Positions 38,324 to 48,709 of a stretch of 64,000 nucleotides of DNA are shown here, one piece after another (positions within the stretch are counted from its first letter, which is position 1; each line of letters starts with the position of its first letter). The notes under the pieces are model-generated. The model had not been told where the DNA came from, searched no databases, and saw only the letters and a program-made list of their open reading frames with translations. Location of the stretch: NCBI RefSeq assembly GCF_012910905.1, contig NZ_WTVN01000014.1, positions 40,279 to 104,278 of the forward strand. Direction: 5' to 3'. Origin of the DNA: Aromatoleum toluvorans. GTDB lineage: Bacteria; Pseudomonadota; Gammaproteobacteria; Burkholderiales; Rhodocyclaceae. Both the position numbers and the translations under genes were made by a program.

Positions 38324-39259
38324 TCAGCCGCGGCGCGGCGTCAGCGCGCGGCGCATCGTCCGGTGGCGGATGCCCGCCTCGACGAAGACCTCCCCCTCCG
38401 GCGTGAAGCCGTGCCGCAGGTAGAAGTCGACGGCGTCGATCTGCGCGTTCAGGACGACCTCGCGGAAACCGAGCCGGCGGGCTTCGGCGACGAGGGCTTC
38501 GAGCATCAGCCCGCCGATGCCCCGGTTGCGCCACGGGGCGGCGACGGCCATGCGGCCGATGTGACCGTCGGGCAGCAGCCGGCCGGTGCCGACGACCTCG
38601 CCGGCCGCGGTCGTCGCCACCGCGTGGCGGCAGTACGGATCGTTGGCGTCGCGTTCGAGTTCGGCCGGCACGCCCTGCTCCATCACGAACACCTGTTCGC
38701 GCAGCGGCATGGCGAGCGCCGCGGCGTCGCGCCAGTCGAGGATGCGGATCGTCGGCGTAGCGTCCATGTTCGTCGTCTCCTCGATATCCACTTGCGCTCC
38801 GGGCGGCACCAGGTCGAATAGCTCGATCACGTCGTCGTTGCGCATGCGGATGCAGCCGTGGGACAGCGGCACGCCCATCGGTTGATCGTCCGGCGTGCCG
38901 TGGATGTAGATGTAGCGACGCATGGAGTCGACCTTCCCAAGCCGGTTGCGCCCCGGTTCGCAGCCGCTGAGCCACAGGATGCGCGAGAGGATCCAGTCGC
39001 GCCCGGGGTGCTGCGCAGCGAGTGCCGGGGTCCAGGTCTCGCCCGTCGGACGCCGGCCGCGAAAGACGGCTGCCTTCGCCGCGCCGGCGCCGATCTTCGC
39101 GCGGATGAGGTGGCGGCCGCGGGGCGTGCAGCCGCTGTCGCGGACTTCGCCCGGGCCATTCAAGGCCGTCGACACGCGGTAGCGGCGGATGCAGGCGCCG
39201 TCGGCGCCGAACAGGCTCAGGCGCTGGGCGGCGAGGTCGATCAGGATGCGCATGGCCAT
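38324..39259 (-). CDS. L,D-transpeptidase (YkuD) fused to a GNAT acetyltransferase
   Basis: One uninterrupted 311-aa frame with two domains. Residues 1 to about 165 are a YkuD domain with the catalytic HGTPDDQPMGVPLSHGCIRM, where the Cys follows SHG. Residues 170-311 are a GNAT domain with VVGTGRLLPDGHIGRMAVAAP and WRNRGIGGLMLEAL, the acetyl-CoA loop. The YkuD part has no signal peptide, although such enzymes normally act on periplasmic peptidoglycan. An internal ATG (MDATPTIRILDW) could also give a separate GNAT protein. ATG 39259 chosen; six bases after tadA. Confidence 0.82.
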   Translation of the reverse strand: MAMRILIDLAAQRLSLFGADGACIRRYRVSTALNGPGEVRDSGCTPRGRHLIRAKIGAGAAKAAVFRGRRPTGETWTPALAAQHPGRDWILSRILWLSGCEPGRNRLGKVDSMRRYIYIHGTPDDQPMGVPLSHGCIRMRNDDVIELFDLVPPGAQVDIEETTNMDATPTIRILDWRDAAALAMPLREQVFVMEQGVPAELERDANDPYCRHAVATTAAGEVVGTGRLLPDGHIGRMAVAAPWRNRGIGGLMLEALVAEARRLGFREVVLNAQIDAVDFYLRHGFTPEGEVFVEAGIRHRTMRRALTPRRG

Positions 39260-39264
39260 GGCCG

Positions 39265-39783
<519 letters not shown>

Positions 39784-40191
39784 TCAGGCTGCGGCGGTCG
39801 CCTTCTCGAGCTTGGCCTTTAGACGCTGGGCGGTCTTCTCGGCACCGACGACGAAGCGGCTGTGCTTGCCGCGGGCGACTTCCTCGAGGGCGTCGCGGGC
39901 GGTGAATTCGAAGGTCACGGCCGGGCCGTTCACTTCGACCAGCTTCACGGTGATCTCGACCCACATGCCGAGCAGCGTGGCGCCGACATGGTCGAGCTCG
40001 ACGCGCGTGCCGACCGAATCCTTGCCCGCTTCGATGTTTTCCAGCAGCAGGTCGCGGCACACGACTTCGATGTCGTAGAGCAGCGCGGGGGTGGAGTAGA
40101 CGCGGCAGTCGTCGCCCATGAAGCCGATGGTGCGGCCCTTGTCGATGTCGTAGCGGCGGGTGGACGTCAGTCCGGCTTTGAGTTCGCTCAT
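39784..40191 (-). CDS. Hot-dog acyl-CoA thioesterase (FlK-like)
   Basis: 135-aa thioesterase resembling fluoroacetyl-CoA thioesterase. YSTPALLYDIE carries the Thr/Glu pair, and SVGTRVELDHVGATLLG carries the conserved histidine. It is last in the pad operon, 75 bp after the acyl-CoA ligase. It may hydrolyse stalled phenylacetyl-CoA or benzoyl-CoA and so release trapped CoA. Such a role was proposed for the benzoyl-CoA thioesterase of Azoarcus evansii. The specificity here is inference. Confidence 0.75.
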   Translation of the reverse strand: MSELKAGLTSTRRYDIDKGRTIGFMGDDCRVYSTPALLYDIEVVCRDLLLENIEAGKDSVGTRVELDHVGATLLGMWVEITVKLVEVNGPAVTFEFTARDALEEVARGKHSRFVVGAEKTAQRLKAKLEKATAAA

Positions 40192-40266
40192 CTTGCAGTC
40201 TCCTTGGTGTAGGACGCCGGTCCCAGCCGGCGTCGGATTCGTTGCGGTTTGGTAGTGCTTCGGTGC

Positions 40267-42351
40267 TTACTTGTTGCGTTCGCGGATCGCGTCCGCCTCG
40301 ACGCGGGCCTCGACGTAGCGGGCGAGCGCTTTCGTGCCGCGGCCACTGTTGCGGAACACGCACACGCCCTGGTCCATCAGCTTCGCGGCCATCGCGTCGT
40401 AGAGCGAGCCGCCGTCCACGATGCCGATCACGGGCTTGTCGCTCCGCGCGGCGAGCGGCGGGTAGATATGGACGGTGCCCTGCGGGTCCGACAGGTCGTA
40501 GCCGGGGCGCAGCTTGCTGGTTTCGAGGCCGCGGATTGACGGGGCGGTCGGATCGAGGCCGACGACGACGGCGTCGATGTCGGGGTCGTCGAGGAAGGCC
40601 TCGGTGATCTGCAGGTGCACGCCGTCGTCGGCGCCCGGGTTGATGTCGATGGGGTTGCGCACCTCGACCAGCGCGTCGAGGCGCTTGGCGGCGAGGATGG
40701 ACTGCACGCGTTCGACCGTTGCGGCTTCGAGCGCACCCATCTCCAGCGAGAACGTCTCCGTCGCGATCGAATCGGCAATGCCGACGGCCTCGAAGCCGGC
40801 GCCGCTGATCGCGCCGAGGCGCTTGCCGACCTTCTTGCCGTGCAGCGCGCCGGCGATGTAGAAGAGGTCGTCGAAGGTGTTGAAGTCCTCGGCGACGATC
40901 GCGCCGGCCTGGCGCAGCACGGCCTCGAAGAGGACCGGGTCGCCGGCGATCGACGCGGTGTGGCCCATCACGCCGCCCGCGCCCGCGTCGGTGCGGCCGG
41001 ACTTGTAGACGACGACCTGCTTGCCGTTGAGCACCGCCTTGCGCACCGCGCGGGCGAAGTCGAGGCCGTCGCCGTCCTTGAAGCCTTCGATGTAAATGCC
41101 CAGCGTGTCGATGCCTTCGCGTTCGGCGAAGAAGTTCAGCATGTCGCCGTGCGTGAGGTCGGTCTGGTTGCCCAGCGCGAGCATGTAGGCCGGGTCGAGC
41201 CAAGGGTTCTGCGAGATGCGCGTGATCATGAAGGCGCCGGACTGGCTCAACATCACCGAGTTGCGCTGCGCCTTCTTCTGCGGCTTGGGCAGGCGTTCGA
41301 GCGGGATGAACCACGAGTCGTAGCCGCCCGGGTGCGAAACGACGCCGAGGCAGTTCGCGCCGAGGAAGACCGGGCCGCCGCCCGGATTGGCGTGGGCGGC
41401 GTTGATCTTCGCGGCGAGCGCGGCGGCGGGTTCGCGGCTCTTCGCGGTCTCGCCCAGGCCGCCGGGAATCAGCATCACCGACTCGACGGCGTCGGACTCG
41501 ATGATCTCGTCGACCAGTGCATAGACCGCATCGTTGGGCACCGCGACGATCAGCAGATCCAGCTTCGCCGGCAGCGCGCGCAGGCTCTCGACGCAGCGCA
41601 CGCCGTCGATCTCGGTCTCGCCGGGGCGGATGATGGTCAACCTGTCCTTCGCATAGCCGCTGCCCATCAGGTTCTTCAGGATGATGCGGCCGAAGTTCAT
41701 GCCGCTGGCGGACACGCCGACGATGCCGATGGACTGCGGGTGGATCAGCTTGTCGATCTTGTGCAGCGGGCGCGGCAGGCGGCCTGCGACGGGCTTTCCG
41801 AACTCGACACGGGCGACGCCGACGGTCGGCTTCTTCGCGAACTGCACCTGGTCGAGTTCGATGTACCGGATCACGAATCCGGCCTGCGGGTTCTGCGCGG
41901 AAAACTCGCGGCCGAGGCCCAGCATCAGGCCGAAGCAGAATTCCAGCACGGGGTCGGGCGCGCGGCGGCCGTCGCGCTGGGCGAGCGCGGCCATCTTCTG
42001 GTAGGCGACGGTGCGGCGGAAGAGGCGCAGGAAGTCGGCCGCGTCGGTGAGATCGACGGACGCGGAGACAGCGGCACGGTCCTTGCGGAAGTTCGCGCGG
42101 TCGAGCGCGCCGTCGAGGCCGCCTGCGCCGGCCGTGAGGATCATGCCGAATTCGCGGGTGTTTTCGAGGGCGATGCGCAGGTCGACGCCGCCGGGCACGC
42201 CTTCGGCGAGCGCAGCACCGAAGCTCGCGACGAAGCGCTGCAGTTCGTCGGCGTTCAGCGCGTCGCGCCCGTCGGCGGCGGCCTGGCGGAACAGGTCGCC
42301 GGTGGCGGCGTTCAACGCGTCACCGGGACTGATGGTGGTCCGATCATTCAC
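40267..42351 (-). CDS. ADP-forming-type acyl-CoA synthetase with permuted domains
   Basis: 694-aa relative of NDP-forming acetyl-CoA synthetase. The central CoA-binding Rossmann domain begins at HKIDKLIHPQSIGIVGVSASG. The ligase domain has the phosphohistidine motif GHTASIAGD, and a second flavodoxin-like half follows. The first 200 residues resemble only the C-terminal subdomain of an ATP-grasp (TREFGMILTAGAGGLDGAL, then FRKDRAAV). They are placed at the N-terminus rather than at the end. Start choice: GTG 42351 has GGAG eight bases upstream; ATG 42384 is the alternative. Its substrate is probably an aromatic acid or its CoA ester, from operon context. Confidence 0.7.
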   Translation of the reverse strand: MNDRTTISPGDALNAATGDLFRQAAADGRDALNADELQRFVASFGAALAEGVPGGVDLRIALENTREFGMILTAGAGGLDGALDRANFRKDRAAVSASVDLTDAADFLRLFRRTVAYQKMAALAQRDGRRAPDPVLEFCFGLMLGLGREFSAQNPQAGFVIRYIELDQVQFAKKPTVGVARVEFGKPVAGRLPRPLHKIDKLIHPQSIGIVGVSASGMNFGRIILKNLMGSGYAKDRLTIIRPGETEIDGVRCVESLRALPAKLDLLIVAVPNDAVYALVDEIIESDAVESVMLIPGGLGETAKSREPAAALAAKINAAHANPGGGPVFLGANCLGVVSHPGGYDSWFIPLERLPKPQKKAQRNSVMLSQSGAFMITRISQNPWLDPAYMLALGNQTDLTHGDMLNFFAEREGIDTLGIYIEGFKDGDGLDFARAVRKAVLNGKQVVVYKSGRTDAGAGGVMGHTASIAGDPVLFEAVLRQAGAIVAEDFNTFDDLFYIAGALHGKKVGKRLGAISGAGFEAVGIADSIATETFSLEMGALEAATVERVQSILAAKRLDALVEVRNPIDINPGADDGVHLQITEAFLDDPDIDAVVVGLDPTAPSIRGLETSKLRPGYDLSDPQGTVHIYPPLAARSDKPVIGIVDGGSLYDAMAAKLMDQGVCVFRNSGRGTKALARYVEARVEADAIRERNK

Positions 42352-42430
42352 TGGTGTGTCTCCGTCCGTGCCGTCTCGTGCCATTTTGGCCGGCGGCTTT
42401 GTTGAATCTCTCAACGTGGGATATTTGCCC

Positions 42431-42449
42431 CCTCCCCTTCAAGGGGAGG
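42431..42449. repeat. Inverted repeat between padJ and the ligase gene
   Basis: CCTCCCCTT-C-AAGGGGAGG, a perfect 9-bp palindrome around one base, in the 92-125-bp gap downstream of padJ. There is no T-run in the direction of transcription. It may be an RNA processing or attenuation structure, or a non-functional remnant. Confidence 0.6.
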
Positions 42450-42476
42450 AACAAAACACTGCCCACCGTTTCCGCC

Positions 42477-43809
<1,333 letters not shown>

Positions 43810-43820
<11 letters not shown>

Positions 43821-45150
43821 GTGCGTGCTCCGTCATGCGTTCAACGAATTTCTGGTTTTCAACGACTTTCTTCTGGATGTGCTCGACCTGCTCGGGCGAG
43901 AGATGGCGGAAGCGGCCCATTGCCTTGAGGTAATCGGTGACCGGCAACGGGTCATCGACCGGCTTCGTGAAGTGCAGGCCGGCCTGCGGCGTATATTCCC
44001 ACAGCATCACGAAGTTGGTCTCGACGGCCTTGCGCGCGACTTCCATGTTCAGGTTCGACGGGAAGCGCCAGCCGGTCGTGCAGGGCGAATACACGTGCAG
44101 GTAGGCGAAGCCGGTCTTGGATGCCGCGATGGCCTTGTCGAGCTTGTCGTAGAGGTCCTCCATGTAGGCCGTGGAGGCGGTTGCGACGTAGGCGCAGCGG
44201 TGGTTCACCATGATCAGCGGCAGGTTCTTCGCGTCCTGCGTCTTGCCGCGCGTGGCCTCGCCCACCGGCGTCGTCGAGGTCCACGCGCCGTAGGGCGTGC
44301 AGCTCGAACGCTGCATGCCGGTGTTCATGTAGCCTTCGTTGTCGACCACCATGAACAGCATCTGCTCGCCGCGCTCGGCCGCGCCGGACAGCGACTGGAA
44401 GCCGACGTCCGACGCCCCGCCGTCGCCGGCGATCGCGAGCGCCTGCACGTCGCGGCCGACGCGCTTGTACTGGCGCTTGATGCCGGCCAGCATCGCGGCG
44501 GTGTTGGTGAGCAGCGGGTGGAAGACGGGAACCTTGGTGCCGGTCGTGCCGTTGAAGCCGACCGAGCCCATGCCCGGCACGCAGCCCGGCGGCGTCGCGA
44601 GCACGGTGTCGGGGCCGACGCGGCGCAGCGTGTGGCGCATCAGCAGTTCGGTGTTGCAGCCTTGGCAGCCGGCGAGGCCCGGTGCGAAGAGGTCTTCCCA
44701 GTCGCCGACCTCGTTGTAGATGTTGGCGGTGGTGATGTGCTTGAGCGCGCCCTTCGGACAGGCCGGCACGCAGGCCGGGTTGCCGTCGCAGGTGTCGCAC
44801 TTGGCGACATGGCCCGTCCCTTCATCCAGCGCGATGCCGGCGTAGGCGCAGCCCACCGTGCACAGGAGGCAATCGACGCACTTCGATGCGTCCCAACCGA
44901 TCACGCCGCTCGTGCCGTCCTTGTCGAGCGCGCCGGCCGGGCATACCGTAACGCACTTCGGGTCGGCGCACTGGCGGCACAAAGCTAGTTCGAAAGTCTT
45001 GTCCGCTGCTCCGTCGCGGCCGTAGATCTGGATGCGCGAACGCGCGATGTCGTCCGTGCCGGTCTTGGCCTGCGCGCAGGCCGTCATGCAATCGCCGCAA
45101 CCGTCGCACTTGGCGGGGTCGAAGGCGATGGTGCTGTAAGCTCGTCCCAT
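43810..45150 (-). CDS. padI: Phenylglyoxylate dehydrogenase, beta subunit
   Basis: TPP-binding subunit (446 aa) of phenylglyoxylate:NAD+ oxidoreductase, which makes benzoyl-CoA, CO2 and NADH. The first 150 residues are a polyferredoxin: CDGCGDCMTAC, CRQCADPKCVTVC, CVDCLLCTVGC and CDTCDGNPACVPAC. The rest is the TPP domain with AIAGDGGASDVGF and VVDNEGYMNTGMQ. Like pyruvate:ferredoxin oxidoreductase beta chains, but with ferredoxin clusters fused at the front. ATG 45150. Confidence 0.93.
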
Positions 45151-45160
45151 TGATGGCTCC

Positions 45161-46429
45161 TTAGCGCCAGGTCTGCGACATGATTTCGCGGCCGACTGCG
45201 AGCGGGTTCGCGACGAAGCGCTCGCGCAGCGGTGTGAGGTCGATGCGGCGCAGGATCAGCTGGGCCATGACACCGCCGTCGAAGAATTCGTTCACGCCGA
45301 AGATGCCGGTGAGGCAGCCGTCCGGCGCGAAGATCGCCTTGAGGTAGCGCCCCGTCTTCTCGTCGAAGCGCGTGACCATCTCGCCGCCTTCGGGCACGGT
45401 GCTCGATCCGACCGAGATCGCGTGGCGGCCGAAGAAGTGATAGGTGTTGAGCGGCACGCCGCCGGCGTAGTCCTTGAGGCCGGGATCGCCCGCCATCGCC
45501 ATTCCGGCGACGCGGCCCTGGATCGTCGCGTCGGGCAGGATCGCGTTCATGACCTTCGTGCCCGTGAAGAAGCCACGCGCCTGAGCGCAGTCGCCCGCGG
45601 CCCAGACGTTCGCAGCGGTCGTCTGCATGCGATCATCGACGAGGATGCCCTGCGCATGCTCGACGCCGCTGCCGTTGAGGTAGCCCATGTTGGGCTTCAC
45701 CCCGGTCGCGACGAGCAGCAGGTCGGCTTCGAGCGTCGTGCCGTTTTCCAGCGTGAGCTTCGCGCCGGCCGCGGAGGGTTCGAGGCGCACGACGCGGCTG
45801 CCGGTCATGATCTTCGCGCCGGCATCGCGGAAGGCCTGCTCGATCATGTCGGCGGCGACCTTGTCGAAGTAGCCGGACGTGAGCTGGTCGCTCATCTCGA
45901 CGATGGTGACGCTTGCGCCGGCTTTCACGAGGTTCTCGGCGGCGTGCATCCCGACGAGGCCCGCGCCGAGGACGACGGCCTGCTTCGACTCGGCGATCGC
46001 GCCGCGCAGCTTCAGCGCGTCATCCAATGTGCGCAGCACATGGTAGGAGACGGTGTCGATGCCGGGGATCGGCGGGATCGCGGGCGAGGCGCCGGTCGCG
46101 AGCAGCAGCTTTTCGTAGACCACGCTGGAGCCGTCCGCGAGCTCCACGCTGTTGCGATCGGCGTGCAGCGCCTTCAGCCCCGACTCGGGTCGGTAGCTCA
46201 CCTTGTTGCGGGCGAAGAAGTCATCGTCGCGCAGGAAGATACGGGCCGGCGCGGATTTGCCGGACACGACGTAGGGCAATACGGTGGGCGAATACGGCAG
46301 GTACGAATCGCGCGTGACGACGGTGATCGGACCTTCCGCGTCGTGCATGCGGATCGCGTTGATCGCCTCGAGCGCCGCGTGGCTGCTGCCGGCGATCAGG
46401 TACTTGGTGTGTTCGATGGCTCGGTCCAT
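45161..46429 (-). CDS. padH: Phenylglyoxylate dehydrogenase, epsilon (FAD/NAD) subunit
   Basis: 422-aa flavoprotein that passes electrons from the FeS subunits to NAD+. FAD site at the N-terminus (YLIAGSSHAALEAI), NAD Rossmann motif VVLGAGLVGMHAAENL at about 145-160, and second FAD motif VWAAGDCAQ. Rubredoxin-/nitrite-reductase-type reductase fold. Its inclusion explains why this 2-oxoacid oxidoreductase uses NAD+ rather than ferredoxin alone. 7 bp behind padG and 10 bp ahead of padI. Confidence 0.92.
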   Translation of the reverse strand: MDRAIEHTKYLIAGSSHAALEAINAIRMHDAEGPITVVTRDSYLPYSPTVLPYVVSGKSAPARIFLRDDDFFARNKVSYRPESGLKALHADRNSVELADGSSVVYEKLLLATGASPAIPPIPGIDTVSYHVLRTLDDALKLRGAIAESKQAVVLGAGLVGMHAAENLVKAGASVTIVEMSDQLTSGYFDKVAADMIEQAFRDAGAKIMTGSRVVRLEPSAAGAKLTLENGTTLEADLLLVATGVKPNMGYLNGSGVEHAQGILVDDRMQTTAANVWAAGDCAQARGFFTGTKVMNAILPDATIQGRVAGMAMAGDPGLKDYAGGVPLNTYHFFGRHAISVGSSTVPEGGEMVTRFDEKTGRYLKAIFAPDGCLTGIFGVNEFFDGGVMAQLILRRIDLTPLRERFVANPLAVGREIMSQTWR

Positions 46430-46436
46430 GCTGGCC

Positions 46437-47690
46437 TCAATCCTTTTCGTTGAGCCAAACGGGCTCGGTCGGGGCGGCTGTGCCGTTCAGCAGCGCTTCC
46501 GTCTCGGCGATCACGCGATGCACGTGCGGGATCGTGATGTCGGCACCGGCCAGACCGCCGATGAAGCTCATCGACGGGATGAAGCGGCCGAGGCGGTACA
46601 GCACGCCCAGCGTCTCCTGGTACATCGGGCCGCAGTTCCAGCGGAAACCGACGGAGCGGTCGATGACGCCCAGCGCCTTGACCTTGCCCAATGCCTTCAT
46701 CAGCGCCTCGACCGGGAAGGGGCTGAAAGTCTTGATCTTGATGAGCCCGACCTTCCTGCCCGCGTCGCGCGCCTCGTCGACCGCGTCCTTCGCAGCGCCG
46801 GACATGCTGCCCAGCGTCATGATCGCGAACTCGGCGTCGTCGAGGCGGTATTCCTCGACCAGCGGCGCGAAGCTGCGGCCGATGCGCTTGGCCCAGTCGG
46901 CGTGCACCTCCTCGATCACGCGCAGCGCGTTCTGCATGCCGGCGCACTGCCCCTTGCGGTAGCGCACGAAGGTCTGCGGGCCCTTGCCGGTGGTGCCGCC
47001 GGTGAGCGGATCGACCGCCATCGGGCGCAGCGGGTCGAGCGCGACGTGCCAGTTCACGTCCTTCTCGCCCATGAATTCATCGACGTCGGCCTGGTCCGGC
47101 ATCTCGACCCGCGACGCGCCGTAGGACAGGTAGTTGCCGTCGAGGCACACGTTCACCGGCAGCATCACGTCGTGGTGCTCGGCGATCTTGAAGGCCATCA
47201 CGGTGGTGTCGAGCACTTCCTGCACGCTCTCGCAATACACCTGGATCCAGCCCGCCTCGCGCACCGTCATCGCGTCCTGGTGGCCGCCCCACACCGACTG
47301 CGGCGTGATGCCGTCGCGCGTGACGATGGTCAGCACGATCGGCAGGCGCATGCCGGGGGTGCGGAAATAGGGCTCGAACATGAAGGCGAGGCCGGGGCCG
47401 CAGGTCGCGGTATAGGTGCGCGCGCCGGCGAGCGCACCGCCCTGCAGCACCGACAGCACCGAGTGCTCGCCCTCGGCATCGACGATGTCGGCGTCCATGC
47501 GGCCGTCGGCGATCAGCTTCGCGAGATGCTCGACGAGCGAGGACTGCGGCGTGATCGGATACACCGACACCATGTCGGGGCGCGCGAGTGCCACGCCCAG
47601 CGCGGCGGCCTCGTTGCCTTCCGCAAGGATCACCTTCTGCTTGCGCTGCGCTTCGGCTGCCGCAGCCTTTTCCAGCGTGGCTGTCGTCAT
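46437..47690 (-). CDS. padG: Phenylglyoxylate dehydrogenase, alpha subunit
   Basis: 417-aa subunit equivalent to the alpha chain of pyruvate:ferredoxin oxidoreductase. VSVYPITPQSSLVEHL is the substrate/TPP-contact motif, with ATCGPGLAFMFEP and GSMSGAAKDAVDEAR downstream. It pairs with PadI to form the active site. ATG 47690 overlaps the padF stop by 4 bp. Confidence 0.93.
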   Translation of the reverse strand: MTTATLEKAAAAEAQRKQKVILAEGNEAAALGVALARPDMVSVYPITPQSSLVEHLAKLIADGRMDADIVDAEGEHSVLSVLQGGALAGARTYTATCGPGLAFMFEPYFRTPGMRLPIVLTIVTRDGITPQSVWGGHQDAMTVREAGWIQVYCESVQEVLDTTVMAFKIAEHHDVMLPVNVCLDGNYLSYGASRVEMPDQADVDEFMGEKDVNWHVALDPLRPMAVDPLTGGTTGKGPQTFVRYRKGQCAGMQNALRVIEEVHADWAKRIGRSFAPLVEEYRLDDAEFAIMTLGSMSGAAKDAVDEARDAGRKVGLIKIKTFSPFPVEALMKALGKVKALGVIDRSVGFRWNCGPMYQETLGVLYRLGRFIPSMSFIGGLAGADITIPHVHRVIAETEALLNGTAAPTEPVWLNEKD

Positions 47691-47986
47691 TGGGCTTCCC
47701 CCACCATCGTGATCGCCCGCTGCGGGCACTCGTTGGCGCAGATGCCACAGCCCTTGCAGGTCTTGAGGTTGAAGTCGAACCACGCGGCGTGCTCCTCGAC
47801 GCACTGCACCGGGCAGTACAGCCAGCACACCGCGCACTTCACGCATTTGTCGCGGTTCACGACCGGCCGCATGCTGCGCCAGTCGCCCGGCAGCATCGGG
47901 CTGACGACGGTCGCGACCGGACAGAGGTCGTCCGGGACGCCGGCCTGCTCCAGGTTGAAGAGCGGATAACTCGTGTGCCGGCTCAT
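47687..47986 (-). CDS. padF: Phenylglyoxylate dehydrogenase, delta (ferredoxin) subunit
   Basis: 99-aa subunit with two 4Fe-4S motifs, CVKCAVCWLYC and CKGCGICANEC, equivalent to the delta subunit of four-subunit 2-oxoacid oxidoreductases. ATG 47986 (MSRHTSYPLFNLEQ). Four-base overlaps on both sides couple it to padE and padG. Confidence 0.93.
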   Translation of the reverse strand: MSRHTSYPLFNLEQAGVPDDLCPVATVVSPMLPGDWRSMRPVVNRDKCVKCAVCWLYCPVQCVEEHAAWFDFNLKTCKGCGICANECPQRAITMVGEAQ

Positions 47987-48555
47987 GCCGCGGCCCTCCT
48001 TTCGATGCGATGCACGACCACCTCGGCGTAGCCGCGCTCCAGCGCCGTCATGTTCTGGGCGAGGCCGGCGTCGCGGAAGTCGGAATCTTCGAGCGAGCGC
48101 TTGAGCGAATCGAGCGAGACGACACCGGTCGTTTTCGCGAAGGCGCCGAGCATCAGCGTGTTGGTGATCGGGCGCTTGAAGATCTCGAGCGCGATCTTCA
48201 CCGCGTCGAGCAGCCCGACGGTCGCCACGGAATCGGGGAGCACCAGTTCGGACAGCGGCTGGTGCGTCGCCTGCACCAGCGTGCCACCCGCCTTCATGCC
48301 GGCGAAGATATCGACGGATTTCATCAGCGTCGGGTCGACGCACACGATGCAGTCGGGCTGGTAGATGTTGGTGAGCTGGCGGATCTCGCGGTCGCTCACC
48401 CTCAGGAAGGACACCACCGGCGCGCCGCGACGCTCGAACCCGAAGGACGGGATCGACACCGCGTACTTGCCCTCCTCCACCATCGCCGCGGCGAGCATGC
48501 CGGACGCCATCACCGAACCCTGGCCGCCCCGGCCATGGAATCTCACTTCGTACAT
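47983..48555 (-). CDS. padE: Phenylglyoxylate dehydrogenase, gamma subunit
   Basis: 190-aa gamma chain with FHGRGGQGSVMASGMLAAAM, the CoA-region signature of this family, and FGFERRGAPV. It opens the five-gene padEFGHI block. The start is ATG 48555 with an excellent AGGAGG site seven bases upstream. The leader carries the REPIN-like repeat, so this block may have its own mRNA end. Confidence 0.93.
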   Translation of the reverse strand: MYEVRFHGRGGQGSVMASGMLAAAMVEEGKYAVSIPSFGFERRGAPVVSFLRVSDREIRQLTNIYQPDCIVCVDPTLMKSVDIFAGMKAGGTLVQATHQPLSELVLPDSVATVGLLDAVKIALEIFKRPITNTLMLGAFAKTTGVVSLDSLKRSLEDSDFRDAGLAQNMTALERGYAEVVVHRIERRAAA

Positions 48556-48608
48556 CTCGTCTCCTCCTGCGTTGCAGGGGCGGGACTCCGCGGTCCCGCG
48601 TTGTTGTC

Positions 48609-48701
48609 GTAGGGCGGAAAAGCGCAGCGCCTTCCGCCGTATGTGCATGTCACCGAGTACCCACCATGCGGCGGAAGGCGCCTTCGGCTTTTCCGCCCTA
48701 C
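48609..48701. repeat. REPIN-like pair of inverted palindromic repeats
   Basis: Two copies of a roughly 31-33-bp element in opposite orientation. One starts GTAGGGCGGAAAAGC and ends CTTCCGCCG (48609-48639). The mirror copy runs from CGGCGGAAGG (48669) to CCGCCCTAC (48701). Each copy is itself an imperfect palindrome (GGCGGAA...TTCCGCC), and 29 bp separate them. This is the layout of REP doublets (REPINs). It fills the gap between padD and padE. Confidence 0.8.
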
Positions 48702-48709
48702 CTCCTTGC

